Shown here in pieces: positions 1 through 12,848 of a DNA stretch of 64,000 bases. The stretch is from Diadema setosum (lineage: Eukaryota; Echinodermata; Echinoidea; Diadematoida; Diadematidae). A model generated the notes under the pieces. The model had not been told where the DNA came from. It saw nothing but the letters and a program-made list of their open reading frames with translations, and did not search any database. Position 1 is the first letter of the stretch. The number at the start of each line of letters is the position of its first letter. The stretch lies in NCBI GenBank assembly GCA_033980235.1, contig CM067070.1, positions 1,940,478 through 2,004,477 of the forward strand, in the 5' to 3' direction. The position numbers and the translations under genes were made by a program.

Positions 1-313
1 GTGATATTTTCCTGTTGTTTACCCTGCACTAATGACTGTAGGGCAGAGCGTTTAATTACACGCGAAATGTACATAGTAGGGAAATACAATTATGTATAGA
101 CATGTGCATAGGCATATTCATAAAGTTATGTACTTTAACATCGCAATGATATCACTGTTCAGGTCATACTGCGTCTAGACTTAGCCTGTTCGCCCATTCA
201 AGGTTGGACAATACAATGTAATGAATATGAGGATCCGAGCACCATGAATAATAGATCACTGAATTGATGTTAATCATAATTGTAAGAAAGCAAACTTATG
301 GACGACCAGTTAC

Positions 314-374
314 GTGCGCTGTGGATGAGTGGGCAGTGAGGACAAACGGCCCCGATCGCCCAAGGGCAGATCCA
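314..374 (-). CDS. Exon of unidentified helix-rich protein (last exon seen before the left edge)
   Basis: Candidate 61-nt internal exon. A splice acceptor (...TGAAG) lies before 374 and a GTAACT donor follows 314. It begins with two bases that complete the codon left open by the exon at 938-1007, and gives an open frame reading VDLPLGDRGRLSSLPTHPQR. It ends two bases into the next codon, so the gene should continue beyond the window's left edge. The peptide is polar and Pro/Ser-rich, with no recognised domain. Support is only splice signals and phase; the acceptor has a poor pyrimidine tract. Confidence 0.35.
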
Positions 375-937
375 CTTCATTATTGTAGTTAAGGGTGGGA
401 TTTCACGGAGCACGCGAACGATTTGCGAAGGACGCGAATGACAAAACCCAACATTCGGAAAAGTTTTTCTCCGAATGTTTTCCGACAATGAAGCCGAAAA
501 CTATTCTTGCGCAATTTGCGCGAAGTTTCCACGACGTATGTGCGAATGTCGTGTGTATCATTGTTAAAGTACAGCATGTTACGTACACGAAGAACACGCG
601 ACGGAAATGCGAACAACGAAAATTTTTTCAAAAATTCTTATAAAAAAAAATGACGTAAAAAAAAAAAAAAAACAACTGAAGTTTTGATCAGAACAAAATC
701 CCTCTTGTTTTTTTTTTTTCTGTCTTTCATCACCAATGACGGGATGCGGCTTATCCGTCGTTGCGGTTTTATAACCGGCATACGGTATACAGCCTTATTT
801 GTACAGGGTACTTCTAATGCCCGTTATTAATCTGTCTTGAGTGCTCACTTGAAATTCTGTCTAATGGACTAGAACTGCATTTTTTTTATTCAGGTATTTA
901 TTTCAGGAGAATAAGGATAAACACTTATCATTCTCAC

Positions 938-1007
938 CATCATCTGTTTGAAGTTGTGACGTGCTGGAGCGACGTTCATCCTTTGACGAGAACTCGTCAT
1001 GGAATCC
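938..1007 (-). CDS. Exon of unidentified helix-rich protein
   Basis: A 70-nt exon with a good acceptor (CCATTTTAG before 1007) and a GTGAGA donor. It enters in phase 0, as required after the exon at 2150-2316, and leaves with one base of a codon. The encoded peptide starts GFHDEFSSKDERRSSTS, charged and Ser-rich, probably a linker. No domain is recognised. Confidence 0.5.
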
Positions 1008-2149
1008 CTAAAATGGTGCAAAATGTGACAGTTATTCAGGAAAAAATCTCCAACTAGTTGTCACATTCACTGATGTGAATTGTTGATACAGTCAACTTCC
1101 ATTTCGTGCTTAGTATAATCACATTATCTTTTAAATTAGTCCCTCATTTAATTATGGGTTCTGCAAGTAACAGCATTTTTTTTTCTGTAGCTTCATTTCA
1201 GTTTCATTATCTTGTGATGAAAGAATAATTATGTCGTATAAGAATCTAAACATATTGACGGTATACTTTTTTGTATTACATACAATATACAATAATTGTC
1301 CAACGGGTACGTGTCTTGTGCTCATTCTTTTTTCCCTTCACTCTATTCATCCAAGAGTTCAGATTCATGTTATTTGATACACATAACGCGTTCCAGTTTT
1401 ATGTCATAATCAATCGTTGCTTATAAATATTGTTATTTCTTTCTCCTTTCTGACGAGACTAGAATATACAAGCTTAGGAGTTCCCTCCGTTTCCAACAAC
1501 CAACACATTTGATTTCCCCATTGTTTAAAGCAACAATAATGAATTCCATATGATTTTGTTTTAATGTTACTACCATCATCATAATAGTTTATTTACAGAT
1601 GTAAATATTTGAAATACCTTTACTCATAATGTCGCGTTTAAAATTGCACACAACGTTGTAAGGAATGAAACCTGAATGAAATTAAATAACAGGAAATAAA
1701 AAAATGAAATATGCGTGACATGAACTGTAAAAATATGGAATGGGATGTAATAAGGGAGTTCACGGTTGTGATTTGCGCATGTGCAAAACAAAGGTCAAAT
1801 GAAAATGTCTGTGTATTTGCCACTGACTTTAAAATGTAAAGAAGTCTCGAGCAACTATGGGAATCTGAATTATGTCAGTACAATGTATGTGTTTCGGACT
1901 TAGAATGTATAGGTGTACGTCATTTATCAACACTTTTTAGCAAAATCTCTCCATGCCTTTTATCAACATTGTTTTAATAGAAGATGCCATGCTTCAACAA
2001 GGAATTCTTGATCACAACACATGTCCATGTTATTTCAAAGTCTGTGGTGTAGGGGTCAAATGAGACATGCGCTAACCATGAACTCCCTTATTGAGTAAGG
2101 ACGACAAAACAATAAAACGAGAATGGACACAGAGATGGAGAAAGTCTAC

Positions 2150-2316
2150 CTTGATAAGTTGGTCCAATTCCTCTAAACGCATTTTGACTCGTATCGACAT
2201 GAGGTTGTCTGGGAGTAGAAAACTTTCTAAGCTAGCGTCACTGGTTGCCATGGTGAATGTATGTCTGCTGACGTCAGACAAAGCGGTCGCGAGCTGTCCA
2301 AGCAGTTGCCGCGACT
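2150..2316 (-). CDS. Exon of unidentified helix-rich protein
   Basis: A 167-nt exon, acceptor TTCACACAG and donor AAG|GTAGAC. It starts with two bases that complete the codon begun in the exon at 2867-3110 (giving E) and ends in phase 0. It encodes 55 residues beginning SRQLLGQLATALSDVSRH and ending MRLEELDQLIK. The spacing of Leu/Ile suggests amphipathic or coiled-coil helix. The protein family is not recognised. Exact phase agreement with both neighbours is the main evidence. Confidence 0.6.
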
Positions 2317-2765
2317 CTGTGTGAATGACGATGAACATTTACTTTTTAGTCATATTTGACATAGAGTCCTATATCATTACCTCTAACGAATTTCTTTAGT
2401 AGGCAAGTTGAACGTACGTTGGAAATAATGATTTTTGCCGTGAATATTGTGCATCAATGCTTCGTTTACTCAAATCTGCTCATTTAAGCATGGTACAAGC
2501 TTTAGCATGACCGTGTACATCCACATAATTACTTTCCCTGTTGAGCTTCCCGAAGGAGCCGGGTTGGAAAAAAGCAATCAAAATCACTGTGACCCTTGGG
2601 CCTCTCCAACCAACTTAAGAAACATTAACAACATTAACATAAATTATTGATACAATGACATTTTGTAAAGTAATCCAAAATGACCATACAAGCCCTGCGA
2701 ATAGCATGTATCGACTATTTTCTAAAGTATTTTGGCTTCTATAATTAAGTTGGAGATGAAAAAAA

Positions 2766-2766
<1 letters not shown>

Positions 2767-2798
<32 letters not shown>

Positions 2799-2800
2799 CC
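2767..2800. repeat. (CAA)n microsatellite
   Basis: About eleven ACA/CAA units after a run of eight A. It lies in the intron between the exons at 2867-3110 and 2150-2316. Confidence 0.95.
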
Positions 2801-2866
2801 AGCACCCTGCTTGGAAATACCATTCTTAATCGATATTTTTGATAGTCTCATTGTATCCGGGTTTAC

Positions 2867-3110
2867 CTTGCGATAGAACTTGACCGCCATTGACTTTCCT
2901 TCTCCCGTTCTCAATACTCTGACCTAAGACCCTCAGACTGGTATCGAGGGCAGTCGCGAAATCGGGTAGGGCCGAGTCGAGGTCGGCGTAGAGGGCCGAG
3001 GTCGATGCGACGAGATCCCCGGCAGCGCTCAGGATTGAGAGAGAACTTTCCCTCTCACTGCGAGTAGCGACCTCACGCAACCGGGACGCCATGTACGGTG
3101 AGTAACGTCT
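2867..3110 (-). CDS. Exon of unidentified helix-rich protein (possible first coding exon, or continuation of the propeller gene)
   Basis: An open stretch of 81 codons with donor CAAG|GTAAAC, leaving one base of a codon. An AG acceptor precedes 3110 and a second AG lies two bases inside. The frame holds an ATG at 3090-3092 followed by ASRLREVATRSERESS, then leucine-rich helix with little Cys. Upstream codons in the same frame reach a TAG, so either the ATG is the start of a separate intracellular protein, or this exon is spliced to exons further right. With the inner acceptor (exon start 3108) the phase would fit the candidate exon at 9032-9088 of the propeller-like gene. Which is true cannot be decided from sequence alone. 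No catalytic motif or membrane segment is visible. Confidence 0.55.
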
Positions 3111-4218
3111 CTGGTTTGTGACCTAATGTGTGTGTCTGCAGCATCAGCGAGAGATGAGGTCAAAGGTTATGACCCTGACATGCAGTGAAGATATCTATTT
3201 GATAACATAACAAAAGATATAATATTCTAAAGCATACAAATTGATTTTATTTCATTTATTTTATTTCATATCATTAGAAATACAATGACAGTAAAGATTT
3301 TTCATAATGAGTTGGCCATAAATTATTTAAAATCAGTACAACATTTTGATAAATGAAAATAGCGTGGACGGAAATACAATTTTATGTTGAAACTTTAAAG
3401 TTTGTACAGAAACAGACAAAGTTGTTGGAAATGATAATTGTTACAACATATACGTATGATCTGCAATACATAAGATATGTACATCATGACGTCATCCTCA
3501 TAATACTACGTGCAATGCATGGTGATTGTTGTACAGAAAGATCGCAATGTGAATGTATTATGCTATGGATCATAATGTTTGACAGAGTTTCCTTTTAATC
3601 AATATAGCAAATGACGTGTATTTTGATACACAACTGACTCTCTAAACAAAATAGATATGACTTATAAACACAGCAGTGAATGTCACGTGATTAATGTTGA
3701 TATAACAAGAGTTTCGAATTCAATCATTGTCTATCACCAATTATTGTATGATTATCATTATTGAAACAATGCAGACAGCACCCCTGCCAGTTACTGGAGT
3801 AGGACAGAACTAAACCTTGTTGAATTATCATTTGTCAGAAATAAAATTAATCACGAAACTCAGTACAAAAGATTCATAGCGTAACCTTATCTGTTTCGAT
3901 TATGACATCACAATGAATGCCGATGTATTCAAATGTCAATTACTTTGTGTGCGTGTGTGTGTGTGTGTGTGTCTGTCCGTGTGTCTGTGTGTATGTAAAC
4001 GTTCTTGATTAATGTGTGCAATTTTCATTTACCCCTTAATCTTGCAACTACACGGTATCAACCCCTAGAGACTATAATGCATGAAAGCAAGGACAGAGTG
4101 AAGGAAATTAGAGAAAGAAAGAAAGAAGGCAGACAAACTGACAAAACAGACATACAGACAGAGGCCGTCACCACATGGACTCGCTCGAATACACACACGC
4201 GCACGCGCACGCACTCGC

Positions 4219-4254
<36 letters not shown>

Positions 4255-7200
4255 GTAATGCAAACATAACACTACAAGTATCACCTTATAAGTGCGACAG
4301 AGGCACTGTGGCTGAGATGATCCTACACTAATTCATAACAGAAATATGGATACATAGATCACTATGTGTCACGCTTGATAAACATCAAGGTGTTTTTCAT
4401 CCTCGTAGAGTGATTGTTATACTCTCTTCGCTATCGCACTGCAGCAGCAAGTAACAATACATGTTTTGCCGTTGCTAAGACAACTACGCGAGTTGATGCC
4501 GGATATACGAGCACTTTGCTCATTATGCAAAGTGACAACACAAAGTGTCAAAGGGGGAGGAAGCCTGGCATATTATAAGCCCTCGGTAACAATGATCATC
4601 GGATGTATGAACATGAGGTGCAATTTTCATTTGACATAAAGACCTTGGAGGACATAAACTAATAAAACATTATTCCCGCTATCAATGCAACGACATTTTT
4701 TTTTTTTCTAGGCGCGGGTGCCATTGTATGTCAGTTTTTTCATTCGATTGTATGCCTGCTCGTCCGCGTTTCAGGTGCAGCGGCTGCGTGAGTGTGTATG
4801 AATAATAATATGTCTGTGCATGTGTCGTTGCTCTTACTGATGGTTTTCTACGATAGCACTGAAATGAAAATAGATATAGTTGAATATAGCAGTTAGAATT
4901 ACAACAACGATTAAGATACTGTTGATAGTATTGAAGAATCTGAACATTGATTACTATTTTGATAATTGATATAAATGGCAATGTAGATGAGAAGGAAAAG
5001 TAGGGGGTGAAGAACAAGGGAAAATAAAAAATGGTTAATTTTCGCTGGTTGAACAACATCAGCCAGGGAACTAGCCTTCCAAAGGGCCCTCTTACAATCT
5101 TAACCCATCATTGCACCTGAGCAGCCGGTTGTACGCCTGGGTCCAGAGGGACCTCGAATTCGGTGTGATATCTTCTTCTAGAAAGCGGGATATGCAGCCA
5201 CTCTTGAACCTAGAGCCTCTGTAATGTGTACGTGCACAGACACGAATATCCACAGCACCATAAAGCTATCATAATAGAGGAGAAAAGGTAATCTTTCACT
5301 TTTCTTAAGCTTGGCTGGGTAAGATTGTGGTGATCTGGATAAAGATTAATGGCTAAAACTGAATGTAAGGTTTTCCTTAACCGAATCAAACTTTCATATG
5401 ATATTGTTTAAATTTTGAGAAAGCTGGTAGACTAAATTGTTTCTTTTGACTTTGTGTAATTATTCATTACGCACAGACTCTGCATGGATTTTCATAGGAT
5501 TGTTGTGATGTTCAAAACTTAATGAAGTTAAGGCTCTGGAATCCTAAATTGCAATTTCACAACATAAGCGAGCTGGCTTTAACGCATGTATACAGTGACC
5601 GCAAATGGAAGGATTGAACTGCAACATTTAGGTAGGAAAGTTTATAATACGGTGAGTAGTGATATAAGAATATGTATTTCATAGCACCAGCCAAGACAAC
5701 GAGTACCATATCTACCACTCTGTTATTCACGCTATTAAATTTCACCTTTAAAGACTGAACACTAGAGTTCGACCCCAGTGTGTCCCTTGAAAATCCGACG
5801 AGGTCCTGGTGAATAGGATATTAAATAAGTACATCCCTCAAAATCAGGCTTAATATCGATAGCTATGCACTGGCCCTCTAAAGCGAATGGCCATAGGCAA
5901 GTAAGTTCACAACCGTTCATAGAATGACACAAGGCAGCTGTTTCTCTTTTTTTTTCACAAGAAAACCTTCCAAAATAAGGAGTGAAACAGAAACAGACAA
6001 ACAAAGACAGACATGAAGAAGACTGAGTTTAGATTTTGCGGGAAGAATAAAAGGCACTTTGGACGGTACGAGATTCATGGGCCTAAACATCACTATATGA
6101 ATGTGCTGCAGAAATCATACAACAATTTGGTTTCCCGCATGTTTGTCAAAAAGAATATGTACATATTATGTGTGTACTACGTTGAACAATGCTAGCCCGC
6201 AGAGAAAACGTGGGGCTTGACCTTTTCAGTCGGTGCGTGTGTGTATTGTTCGTCAACTCTAGACTAGTTCTAGTTCCAGTGGCTGGATACTGTAAATAGT
6301 GACTCCACAGAGACAAGCAATCGGAGGAAAAGAATGCAGACAATTCTGTTCTCGTCCGATTCATACTCATAGGGAACCCTGTTTACTCTTTTACATCAAA
6401 ACTTACTGAGATTCCGAAATCGCTGGAAATTTACTCTAATTTTTTTAGTGCGAGAAACTTTCGCAAATTCTGATAGGGGCCCAAATTCGGGAATGCAAAA
6501 TGCACGCAAAAGACTATGTTTGTCTACGTACACAGTGCAATAAATCCAAGTACGTAACAATTTTTGTAACATGGCGGGTTCTAGTTTTTAAGTAACCATG
6601 TTTACAATTCAGAAATCGTCTCCTTTCACATAGATTGATATACCGGTCAACCAATGCAGCCTACATCAATATTCCAGATAACGATAAAGGTATATGTGTT
6701 CTGATTATCAAAGTGACTAAAGCACAATGAGTATAAACATGCAGTTAATGCGTTGATCTGTTGAAATGAAAATCCGAACTAAAATCTTTATCAGTATGAT
6801 GTTCAGTGTGATGATACAACAGGTCCTCTTCCAGTGGCATGAAATAGAGCTAGGACACTGATATCAATATCGCTGTTGACCTTTGGCGACACTTGTACAT
6901 CTTCGGGACTTTGTAACGCACAACAACAAGTCACAGAATCATATTTGCACAAACCGACATATTTTTTTTCCTCTCACACCCACTGACACATCCATTCACA
7001 ACTCACGAGTACGACAATATGATCAGATTACATTCACAGCTGCAAATATGTGTATGAAATTTACACTGTACAGCAGACGATAAAAATGAACCGCACATAA
7101 ACGTACCGATAATCCGGCTCCTATTCTTGTGCGGCGATGAGAGTGGGCGGGTGATGTATAATATCTGCACGGATGAATGTAGGTCGAACACTGCTGTCTG

Positions 7201-9031
7201 GCAGACGGATGCCTGACATCTGTCTCCTGCTCAACTTAGTCGCAATTTGTTCTGAATCATCGATCAAGTATTGTTATTACTGGCGATGGACACTGCTCCA
7301 GATAGATAACAATATATTATCGCTATGGGATTGTGTGTGATGACCTCAAGCGAGTGAATACACAGCCCCCGAGATAGTCAACATACGCTGAAATAGTAGG
7401 CTGAAACATTCGAGATGCAGTTGCCCTGTTATGTTTGAAACTTACCTTTGCTCCTAGTGTTACCATAGTCTCTTTCAAGTCATAATCTTTCATTAAATGT
7501 ACTTCGCCCTGGTATACCGCAGTTAACGACTACACTGTGGGGCGCTTATGAGCTTTTGAATGTTGCAAATAGCAGAGATACATCTGACTCTGCATTACTC
7601 CCATTGACTTCGGATCTAACTATAAAAAATGAAAATAGGAAAGGAGAGGAACAGTATTCTCCTAAATGGGAGAAGTCTTGATTGAGGCTTGCTCCCTTCG
7701 CAGGGCGCAAGGTGTGACAATAGGGGGAAACAATAAAGCCCTGATCGTGTTCTATTCCATTCCTGTGTGAGGCGATTCAATATCGATCGCACGCCTGAAT
7801 CGTATCGAAGGGATCCCAGCAGACAATTCAGCGTAGCGCGGAGGCTTTAAATAAAATGTCCATAGCTCACCGTTACATCGCAATGACTTTATTAGGCCTA
7901 CAGCCGTCCTACTTTATCGATTAACTGTTTAATCGATTGCGTCACACTTTGTTAAAGCTATTCCTGCAAACACATTCCTGCGTATTGAAGAAAAAGTCTT
8001 GCCAACAATACACTGGGTGTTTTCAATAACAGAAAACATAATCAGTAATATGTTAATTTTGTCAGGTATGAAGTCAGACTTCTCTGGCTATATGAAGTAA
8101 CAACTAAAATCAGATAATGGCATGCTCCTGGGTAATCATGAGATAACGGGCGGTATGTAATGACATGGTCTGCACCTGCCAGCGAGACGAACAAATACAA
8201 AACACGAAAGAAGAAATTCCCGACAAATAAGACTTCATATTCTGGTTTCCCTGGTTACTCATGACAACGGTCATTCAATTTGATTTAATTAGTGAAACTT
8301 TGATTTAGCTCTTACTTTATTTCTAATCCCTCCCCCCCCCCCCCTCCACACACACACACACACAGATTCTCGTAAGATGCTTCAACCCCGTGATATGATA
8401 GCTTACTCAAGGTAATTGGAAATGTCCCACTATTTTTTTTTTTGCCTCTCAAAAAAGTCTTATTTTTTTTTCTTTAAGTCAGATTTATGCTTAATAACTA
8501 AAACTACACTTTTTTCAAATTTCCCAGTTTGAAAAGTGTAAAAATTATTCGTCTGCAAACAGGACCTTAATAATTATACAGAACGGGCATGCGCATTATA
8601 ATACCCCATAATCTTATGGTACCCCTAAGCTGGTCCTAATGAGGGCGCTTTTTCATAGTAATTTGCTCGAGTGCACATAGGTACATTTAATGACCTTTTC
8701 CCTTTCTCAGTTAGTTGACTCTTCCCTTGTTTTAAAACTGACATAATGCATAAGCTTGCCCGACGTCACAATTTATAGAATTCATGTTCAAACAAAGAAT
8801 GAGCTTCTGAATTCATTTGTTTTGCATTGAATGCTACAACAATCTTTTTCTCTTCATCTTGCCAGATACCAGGCATGCTGTGAGGTGGAGTTGCTTTCGA
8901 GCACCATATCATATACGGATAGCATGAATAATCATTCCATCACAGATGCCTATCTTAATAATGAATTAATGCCTGTTGGTTTAAATGGCCTTTTCCTGCT
9001 CATGCGCAAAGTGGAACTACAGGGTACGCAC
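3111..9031. other. Stretch without supported gene
   Basis: Nearly 6 kb of AT-rich sequence with many short chance ORFs and no exon that could be defended. It contains a GT-rich tract at about 3950-3990, an AC-rich microsatellite at 4191-4253, and a run of C followed by CA repeats at about 8331-8363. A minus-strand open stretch at 5762-6004 was considered and left out. Confidence 0.6.
4191..4253. repeat. (AC)n / (GCAC)n microsatellite
   Basis: Alternating AC and GCAC units, ending in about 16 uninterrupted AC repeats. All long ORFs across it are low-complexity artefacts (CVCVC or THTHT peptides). Confidence 0.95.
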
Positions 9032-9088
9032 TGGCTTATACTCGCAACAAACAGTTTCATGCTCGGTGTGAAATGCATCCCCGGTTGA
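9032..9088 (-). CDS. Candidate further exon of YWTD propeller-like gene
   Basis: A 57-nt stretch with acceptor TCTCTAG before 9088 and donor GTGCGT. It needs two bases from the previous exon, exactly what the exon at 10672-10933 leaves, and it ends in phase 2. The peptide contains QPGMHFTPSMKLFVAS, which resembles the strand after the P-x-G turn of an LDLR-type YWTD blade. It is short and the match is by eye only. Confidence 0.3.
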
Positions 9089-9132
9089 CTAGAGAGAAAC
9101 ACTAAAATGTCCCCGATTGAAGCCGTTTGCGA

Positions 9133-9229
9133 GAACACACATACACACACACAAACACACACACACACACACACACACGCAAACACGTAAACAAGCACAA
9201 CACGCCCACACACACACACACACACACTC
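9133..9229. repeat. (AC)n microsatellite
   Basis: Compound AC-repeat tract of about 97 bases with AAAC and GCCC interruptions, lying just upstream (minus sense) of the candidate exon at 9032-9088. Confidence 0.95.
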
Positions 9230-10671
9230 AAAGATCTTTCAAAAACTATTACAAAAGGTTTGTGAAATAAAATATTTTCATGGATGTATTGAGATTTCGG
9301 TCGGTCAGACCACAATGGTAATAATAGATACAAGTAGGTCTCTACTGTTTTGTATTCTATTTTGTTTTATTGCAATTAATAATTCTTCGCCATTTTTTAA
9401 ATTTCACACTGTACATTGCTGTAAATCGAATCCATTTTACAAGAAATAAGATAACTGTATCTCTCTCTCTCTCTCTCTCTCTTTTGTTGGATATCATAAA
9501 AATCAAGAATGTATGCTGAATAATGAACTGTTGTAGAGTAGTCGTAGAGGTATAAATCAGGTACCTTGCTGGGACTTGGCGTATTTGTAAGTATTTGTTT
9601 GTGTAACGCCGTTGTTGGTGAGGTTCAGATGTTGGCATCACTTTTGCGAACCAAAGGAAAATAAAACACCCTAAACACTATGGACTCTTCTGTTTTTTCA
9701 TTAAGCACACCAAAGCGTTCATATATAAGCAATTTTAGAACAATACTTATTTAGATAAAGTTAAAAGAAATAATCAAAATTTGTGTTAACACATATCGCG
9801 CGTGACTAGCATAATTGAATTTAAAGAGAACAATGACAAAATGAATTCCATGTGCAGCTTGAGTGTTTCCATTAAGCAATTATTAGCTAAACGCCCCGAA
9901 ACCGCCCGTAAACTTTAACTTGTTTTTTGCTTCATTATTGTTATTATTTTTACATAATGTATAAATACGCAGTGTGAAAGAGGTCAAAGGTCAACAAAAG
10001 TTTGGCAGAATTATTTCTCTGACACACAAGTCTCTTAGTAAAGTCTTAAAAGCCTTTCCAATAAACATAACTTATGCATATAATGTAAAAAAAAATGCAG
10101 TGATCTGTTTCTATTTATAGAAAGTTGTACTTTTACTTTGTTCTATGCATGCTACGTCATAACACTCTAATAGCAGAGAGTGCGCAGACACTTCAAGTAT
10201 TCATAAATTTTGGGATGGATTTTCCGCTTTTTCTCAACTTTCACTAATGTGTTCTAATGATGTTGCCGCATTCACTCAATCCACATGTCTATAAAGGTAG
10301 ACTTGCCCTTGAATGTGAAATGAAAGTTATGTGAACAACCGATAGCTTAAAAGAACATTGTGAAGATATAGGTCCCACATAATCCACCATACACTTATAC
10401 ACGATATATCATTCACAAATTCAATGACGATATGAAGATATGTACATATCTAACAAATTGATAAGCATTCAGAATAGATTCATCCACTTTCGACAAATAA
10501 ACAATTCTAGATGATAATCTACATGTTTTTTTTTTCCTGGAATTACACTTCATAGTAGTAAAACACAGAGTGTCTTTACCCCCTTGTTTATATGAAACTG
10601 AAACTTTTGCCTTGAGATAGTGAATCAGTTGGAGATTACCCAACTTTCAAGACAGGACACATCATTCACAC

Positions 10672-10933
10672 GAAACGAATATGCGAGCCCAGGGGGAGAA
10701 GGTGCCAGTTGAAAGGAGCACATATTCACTATCCAAATCAGATAGTGGACTCGTTGAAATATCCTCTCTCAACCGGCCTTTCTTGATACTAACAACGAAT
10801 AGCGTGTGGCATGAGACTACTAAGTCGGTTGGATTAAAGGCGCGTAGCCTGAGATTCACATTCTCATCCCAGTAGAAGTCTGTTGTTGTCACACTCCTGA
10901 CGGTTTCGTCTTGGATTACGAAGAGGCGCTGCA
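10672..10933 (-). CDS. YWTD beta-propeller-like gene, exon 6
   Basis: A 262-nt exon, acceptor CAAAACAG and donor TTTC|GTGTGA. The first two bases complete a Val codon begun in the exon at 12268-12395, and the frame is open for 86 codons. The peptide runs VQRLFVIQDETV, then TTTDFYWDENVNLRLRAF, and ends WARIFVS. K/R-LFV and Phe-Tyr-Trp positions recur at the spacing seen between strands of LDLR-class YWTD propeller blades, so it probably forms one or two blades. It leaves two bases of a codon for a further exon. The donor is weaker than the others in this gene. Confidence 0.6.
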
Positions 10934-11210
10934 CTGTTTTGTGATGTCACAAAGAGGAAACAATCACAACAAATACAAGAAAAAAAAATAAAACCATTCA
11001 GGGAAACAGCATGCGTCATTTTGATTTGATGTTTTGCCGAGGAACCGCTTCTGGATCTCGGCAGTCATGGCACTCTCATTCTAACTATGCGTTTTTCTAC
11101 ACGAGACTTTAATGAAAGTGAGATACAACGGCGTGTTGAAGATGACAAAATATAATTACGAACGATGACAAGATAACATTTCGTTTCACTTTAAAACTTA
11201 GTGTTAGTGT

Positions 11211-11690
11211 TTGTTTGTTTGTTTGATAGATACTTTATTTTCTGCAAATCAATATATACATAAATTACATAATCATGAACATGGGAAACATACAAAATAT
11301 ATTTGAAACAGAGTCGTTTGACTTGCATAAACAACGATATAAAAGGACATTAATGATTATAATATTACAGTATGCATGTCTATGCAGCAGGGATTACAAT
11401 AACAATATTATATTTAAGAAGCGATAATGCAGAGGGCCGCCATTGTAAGCATTGCTTGAAAAGATGGCCGGCTCGAGGAAAAGGTAGGGACGTATTAAAT
11501 TCGAAACAATACAAATTCTGCTGCGAAGATAGCAGGGGAAAATAAACTCTGATGTGTGATGGTGGTGAATGTGCGTGCAGGTGCTTGAAAGTGCACAGGG
11601 GCAGATAGGCTGGAATTTAGAATAATAAAATTGGTTTGCTGGAAGAGTGAACGACATATGATGTTGCTATCAGGAGACTAACATGAGTCA
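11211..11690 (-). repeat. Probable 3' end of a non-LTR element with (AAAC)n tail
   Basis: On the minus strand the sequence ends with an AATAAAGTATC-like stretch followed by (CAAA)n repeats at 11211-11224, the layout expected for a LINE 3' UTR with a simple-repeat tail. No RT codons were recognised, so the assignment is tentative. The 5' limit is a guess. Confidence 0.3.
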
Positions 11691-11934
11691 TATAAATTAT
11701 TCATGCTTAACTCGTATTTGAAATATACTGCAGTAAAATATGCTTCTTTAAGTTGAATTTTTTTTTATAAAAGTGAATAAGGAAATCAATGCTGAAAAGA
11801 AATAGTTTTGTCCAATATTAAACCAGAGAGGTGATTAAATTTCCTTAAGAAATGTTTCCCCTTTTGTTAATTCATGGTTTAAACTAGTTAAAAATTAAAC
11901 TTAGTTTCTTTCTGGTAATGTCTAGTAGAAATTA

Positions 11935-11936
<2 letters not shown>

Positions 11937-11973
<37 letters not shown>
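11937..11973. repeat. (TG)n microsatellite
   Basis: Uninterrupted TG repeat of about 18 units. Confidence 0.95.
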
Positions 11974-11974
<1 letters not shown>

Positions 11975-12267
11975 TTTCATGTAAATCGCTTTGAATGCGC
12001 AAATCATATAACTGAGAGAAATTCAATAAAATCGTAATATTTTTTATACTCTTAAAAATCCTAGAACTACCTCTTGGATATCATTTTATCCACACCCTCT
12101 TATGGATTCTCAATAGACACTGATAGGTTGGTGTGTGACATTTAGACGAGTAACCATTATTTTGTTTCCCTTGCTGCTCCCCATAGACGATAATAAAGTA
12201 GAGTATGACTTTTGTCTTACATTGTACATTTATCTGATATTTCTGTCATCTTAATAACATTGCATAC

Positions 12268-12395
12268 CTTTGCCGTCAAAGCCGATGCTAAGTAATTCAA
12301 ATCCAATCGGGGATTGCAGGAGAGGTTCCTTTCGTGAGGCGTAGTTATCAATAGCTTGACGAAATACTGAATAAGTGTTTGTCCAGTAAACGTAC
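12268..12395 (-). CDS. YWTD beta-propeller-like gene, exon 5
   Basis: A 128-nt exon, acceptor GCTTTACAG and donor AAAG|GTATGC. Its first base completes an Arg codon from the previous exon, producing DDVERYVYWTNTYSVFRQ across the junction. YVYWTN is a recognisable YWTD-repeat core, as in LDL receptor and nidogen propellers (Y-W-T-D/N followed by an aromatic or basic strand). After about 25 residues a PIGFELLSIGFDGK segment follows, matching the P-x-G-[IF]-x-x-[DS] start of the next blade. Both ends are in phase with the neighbouring exons. Confidence 0.7.
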
Positions 12396-12658
12396 CTGTA
12401 AAGCGGTAGACGAAAATACACGTTTCTCATTTTTTTTATTTCTGCACGCTATAACTCATCAGCTTATTTTAGCGCTGTGAATGTAAATATAGTGTGCTGT
12501 TAATATCTGCTTTCAGTTATTTATCTATTTTTTTTTTTTTTGAGAAACTTGAAATTAGGTCTGAAACAAAACTTTATAATCCCTTCAACAATGATTCAGG
12601 AATATTACAACTTGAGACAGTCCCCTAACAGGCTAGAATGGGGAAGCTGTACACAAAC

Positions 12659-12848
12659 CTTTCCACGTCGTCAAGTACAATGCTCGTTATGTCGCCGACA
12701 TCCCTGGCAAAGTCTTCCAGAATTGTGAAGTCCAGAAGAGAAACAACAATGATGTTCACTGTCGCCCCAGGAACTGGTGATGAGCGAGTGGCGACGAAGA
12801 GGGCGCGCTTTGAGTCACAAAGAGCCAGGTTCAGGCAGTCAAAAATCC
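12659..12848 (-). CDS. YWTD beta-propeller-like gene, exon 4
   Basis: A 190-nt exon, acceptor CTCATCAG and donor GAAAG|GTTTGT. It begins by completing an Arg codon left by the exon at 13175-13373 and is open for 62 codons. It encodes DCLNLALCDSKRALFVATRS near the start and ends ILEDFARDVGDITSIVLDDVE. ALFVATR and ITSIVLDDVERYVYWT (across the next junction) match successive strands of YWTD blades. It also holds two cysteines close together (DCLNLALC). Phase agreement on both sides is exact. Confidence 0.7.

Noticed and set aside
4058..4331. ORFs across AC/GT repeats (CVCVC and THTHT peptides), likewise at 8950-9449, 15402-15799, 45903-46139
   Set aside because: Microsatellite translation in all frames. 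Where a real feature exists nearby it was annotated from splice signals instead.
5762..6004. Cys-containing minus-strand ORF (HSMNGCELTCLWPF...) resembling a PAN/apple module
   Set aside because: No usable donor before the stop, and the match rests on Cys spacing alone.
11394..11657. Minus-strand 87-codon ORF
   Set aside because: Hydrophobic low-complexity translation over a probable LINE 3' UTR.
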